Source: Methylobacterium terricola
GTDB lineage: Bacteria > Pseudomonadota > Alphaproteobacteria > Rhizobiales > Beijerinckiaceae
Length of the DNA: 51,953 bases
Direction of reading: 5' to 3'
NCBI RefSeq assembly: GCF_006151805.1
Contig: NZ_VDDA01000030.1
Location: 1-51,953, forward strand
Below the pieces are notes generated by a model. It searched no databases. It was given only the letters and a program-made list of their open reading frames with translations, and was not told where the DNA came from. Every line of letters starts with the position of its first letter. Positions within the stretch are counted from its first letter, which is position 1. The position numbers were made by a program, and so were the translations under genes. Below, one piece after another: positions 51,231 to 51,953 of the stretch.

Positions 51231-51833
51231 ATGGACAAGCATCGCAACGCCGACGAGGTGCGTGCCTTCCACGCGAGGCTTATGGCCGTCGCCAGCGGCT
51301 CCGATGATCCGCGGCTCGAACGTGCCTTCGAAATCGTTCCACGAGAGGCTTTTCTCGGTGCCGGGCCATGGAAGATCATGGTCAACGAGCGATACGTCGA
51401 AACACCGAGCGCCAATCCGATCTTCGTCTACCAGAACTGCCTCGTTGCCCTCGATGCCGCCAAGGGGATCAACAACGGCGAACCATTCCTGCACGCGCGC
51501 TGGATCGGAGCGGTCGCTCCAAAAAAGGGGGAGACCCTCGTCCACATTGGAGCGGGAGCCGGATATTATACCGCTCTCCTGTCGATGCTGGCCCTGCCGA
51601 ACGGACGCGTGCACGCCTTCGAGATCGAACCGGCGCTGGCACGCCGCGCATTCGACAACCTCGCGCCGTTCGAGGGCGTGACTGTCGTGCAGGGGGATGC
51701 AACGGAACTGCCCCTGCCGGATTGCGACGTGATCTACGTCAATGCCGGCGTCGTCTCACCGCCCGGTCGGTGGTTGAAGGCGCTACGGCCCGGCGGGCGG
51801 ATCGTCTTTCCTTGGCGCCCATCGAAGCAGCTA
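51231..51833 (+). pseudogene. Protein-L-isoaspartate O-methyltransferase-like gene, truncated by IS
   Basis: The frame opens at ATG 51231 and encodes about 200 host residues: a Pcmt-like N-terminus (VPREAFLG), a SAM motif I variant LVHIGAGAGYYTALL (about 103-117), FEIEPALA, VVQGDATEL and LRPGGRIVFPW. At 51832 it meets the TA and the IS; the frame continues three codons (LVH) into the element and stops at 51842. The family normally carries some tens more residues after the GGR-V segment, so the C-terminal part is lost. No Shine-Dalgarno is seen. It may be nonfunctional. Confidence 0.85.
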
Positions 51834-51953
51834 GTGCATTGACGCATTCAGAGGATTCACAGGGGGCATGAGGCATGCGAGTCTGAGGCATGGCTCAGAC
51901 TGTCTGTGTGATCCCCAGCGCCGCCGACCTGACGCGCCTGTCCGCTATCGTCG
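51832..51953 (+). mobile_element. IS end (IS630-like), right copy, cut by window edge
   Basis: TA at 51832-51833 followed by 120 bases identical (reverse complement) to 1-120. The element interrupts the methyltransferase-like gene. Its end begins GTGCATTGACGCATTCAGAG. Confidence 0.85.
51890..51953 (+). CDS. Transposase, N-terminal fragment (probably IS630 family)
   Basis: ATG at 51890 opens 21 codons running off the edge (MAQTVCVIPSAADL..., identical to the left-hand fragment). The transposase reads outward, as on the left, so the two copies are in inverted orientation relative to each other. Confidence 0.6.
   Translation, partial: MAQTVCVIPSAADLTRLSAIV

Noticed and set aside
50892..51614. 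240-codon minus-strand ORF
   Set aside because: More than half is antisense to the methyltransferase-like gene; no domain or start signal is seen.

Overview
The window is high-GC DNA (about 70% G+C) with alphaproteobacterial gene content, most like the Methylobacterium group of Hyphomicrobiales. This assignment is inferred from GC content, protein families (Hint_2-type protein, hybrid kinases, GGDEF-EAL proteins, pterin-synthase/glycosyltransferase operon) and intergenic repeats; there is no rRNA or other marker gene. No tRNA, rRNA, CRISPR array or phage module was seen.

Both window ends lie inside the same insertion sequence. Bases 1-123 are the exact reverse complement of 51831-51953, both copies read outward, and both stop at the same nucleotide. 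This is what a contig broken at a multicopy IS looks like. The right copy truncates a protein-L-isoaspartate methyltransferase-like gene; the left copy ends a small ORF beside an AT-rich, almost gene-free stretch (124-1599). A palindromic element of about 85-118 bp occurs once near each end.

Layout. 1600-6856: a tight operon (dehydrogenase, divergent 6-pyruvoyltetrahydropterin-synthase homologue, GT4 glycosyltransferase, SAM methyltransferase) divergent from an OpgH-like glucosyltransferase. 6896-10356: Hint-domain protein, small secreted protein and D-Ala-D-Ala ligase, separated by repeats and a strong hairpin. 10457-13278: LysR regulator divergent from an M20 carbamoylase/allantoate-amidohydrolase-like enzyme plus a DUF3830 protein. 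13429-16272: hybrid histidine kinase. 16492-21580: catabolic block (BKACE, acetamidase/formamidase, flavin reductase, RraA-like, SDR, fumarylacetoacetase/hydratase-like). 21734-28130: chemoreceptor, PRISE-like reductase, Kup potassium transporter, VOC protein. 28258-31800: SAF-domain oxidoreductase, AhpD-like protein and hydantoinase/dihydropyrimidinase. 32089-33072: Tat-exported metallo-beta-lactamase-fold protein. 33110-39280: a four-gene operon (aldo/keto reductase and NADP-reductase-like protein with export signals, nucleotide-transporter-like protein, class II aldolase), then P450 coupled to a periplasmic binding protein. 39635-45190: two GGDEF-EAL proteins. 45400-49613: polar amino-acid ABC transporter with FAD amine/amino-acid oxidase, divergent from an XRE-cupin regulator over two matching palindromes. 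49715-50485: stand-alone EAL protein.

The common themes are uptake and breakdown of nitrogen-containing small molecules (hydantoinase, carbamoylase, formamidase, amine oxidase with ABC uptake) and membrane or c-di-GMP signalling. The two most unusual systems are the pterin-synthase-like/glycosyltransferase operon, whose PTPS homologue lacks canonical catalytic residues, and the operon pairing exported NAD(P)-type oxidoreductases with a nucleotide-exchanger-like membrane protein.
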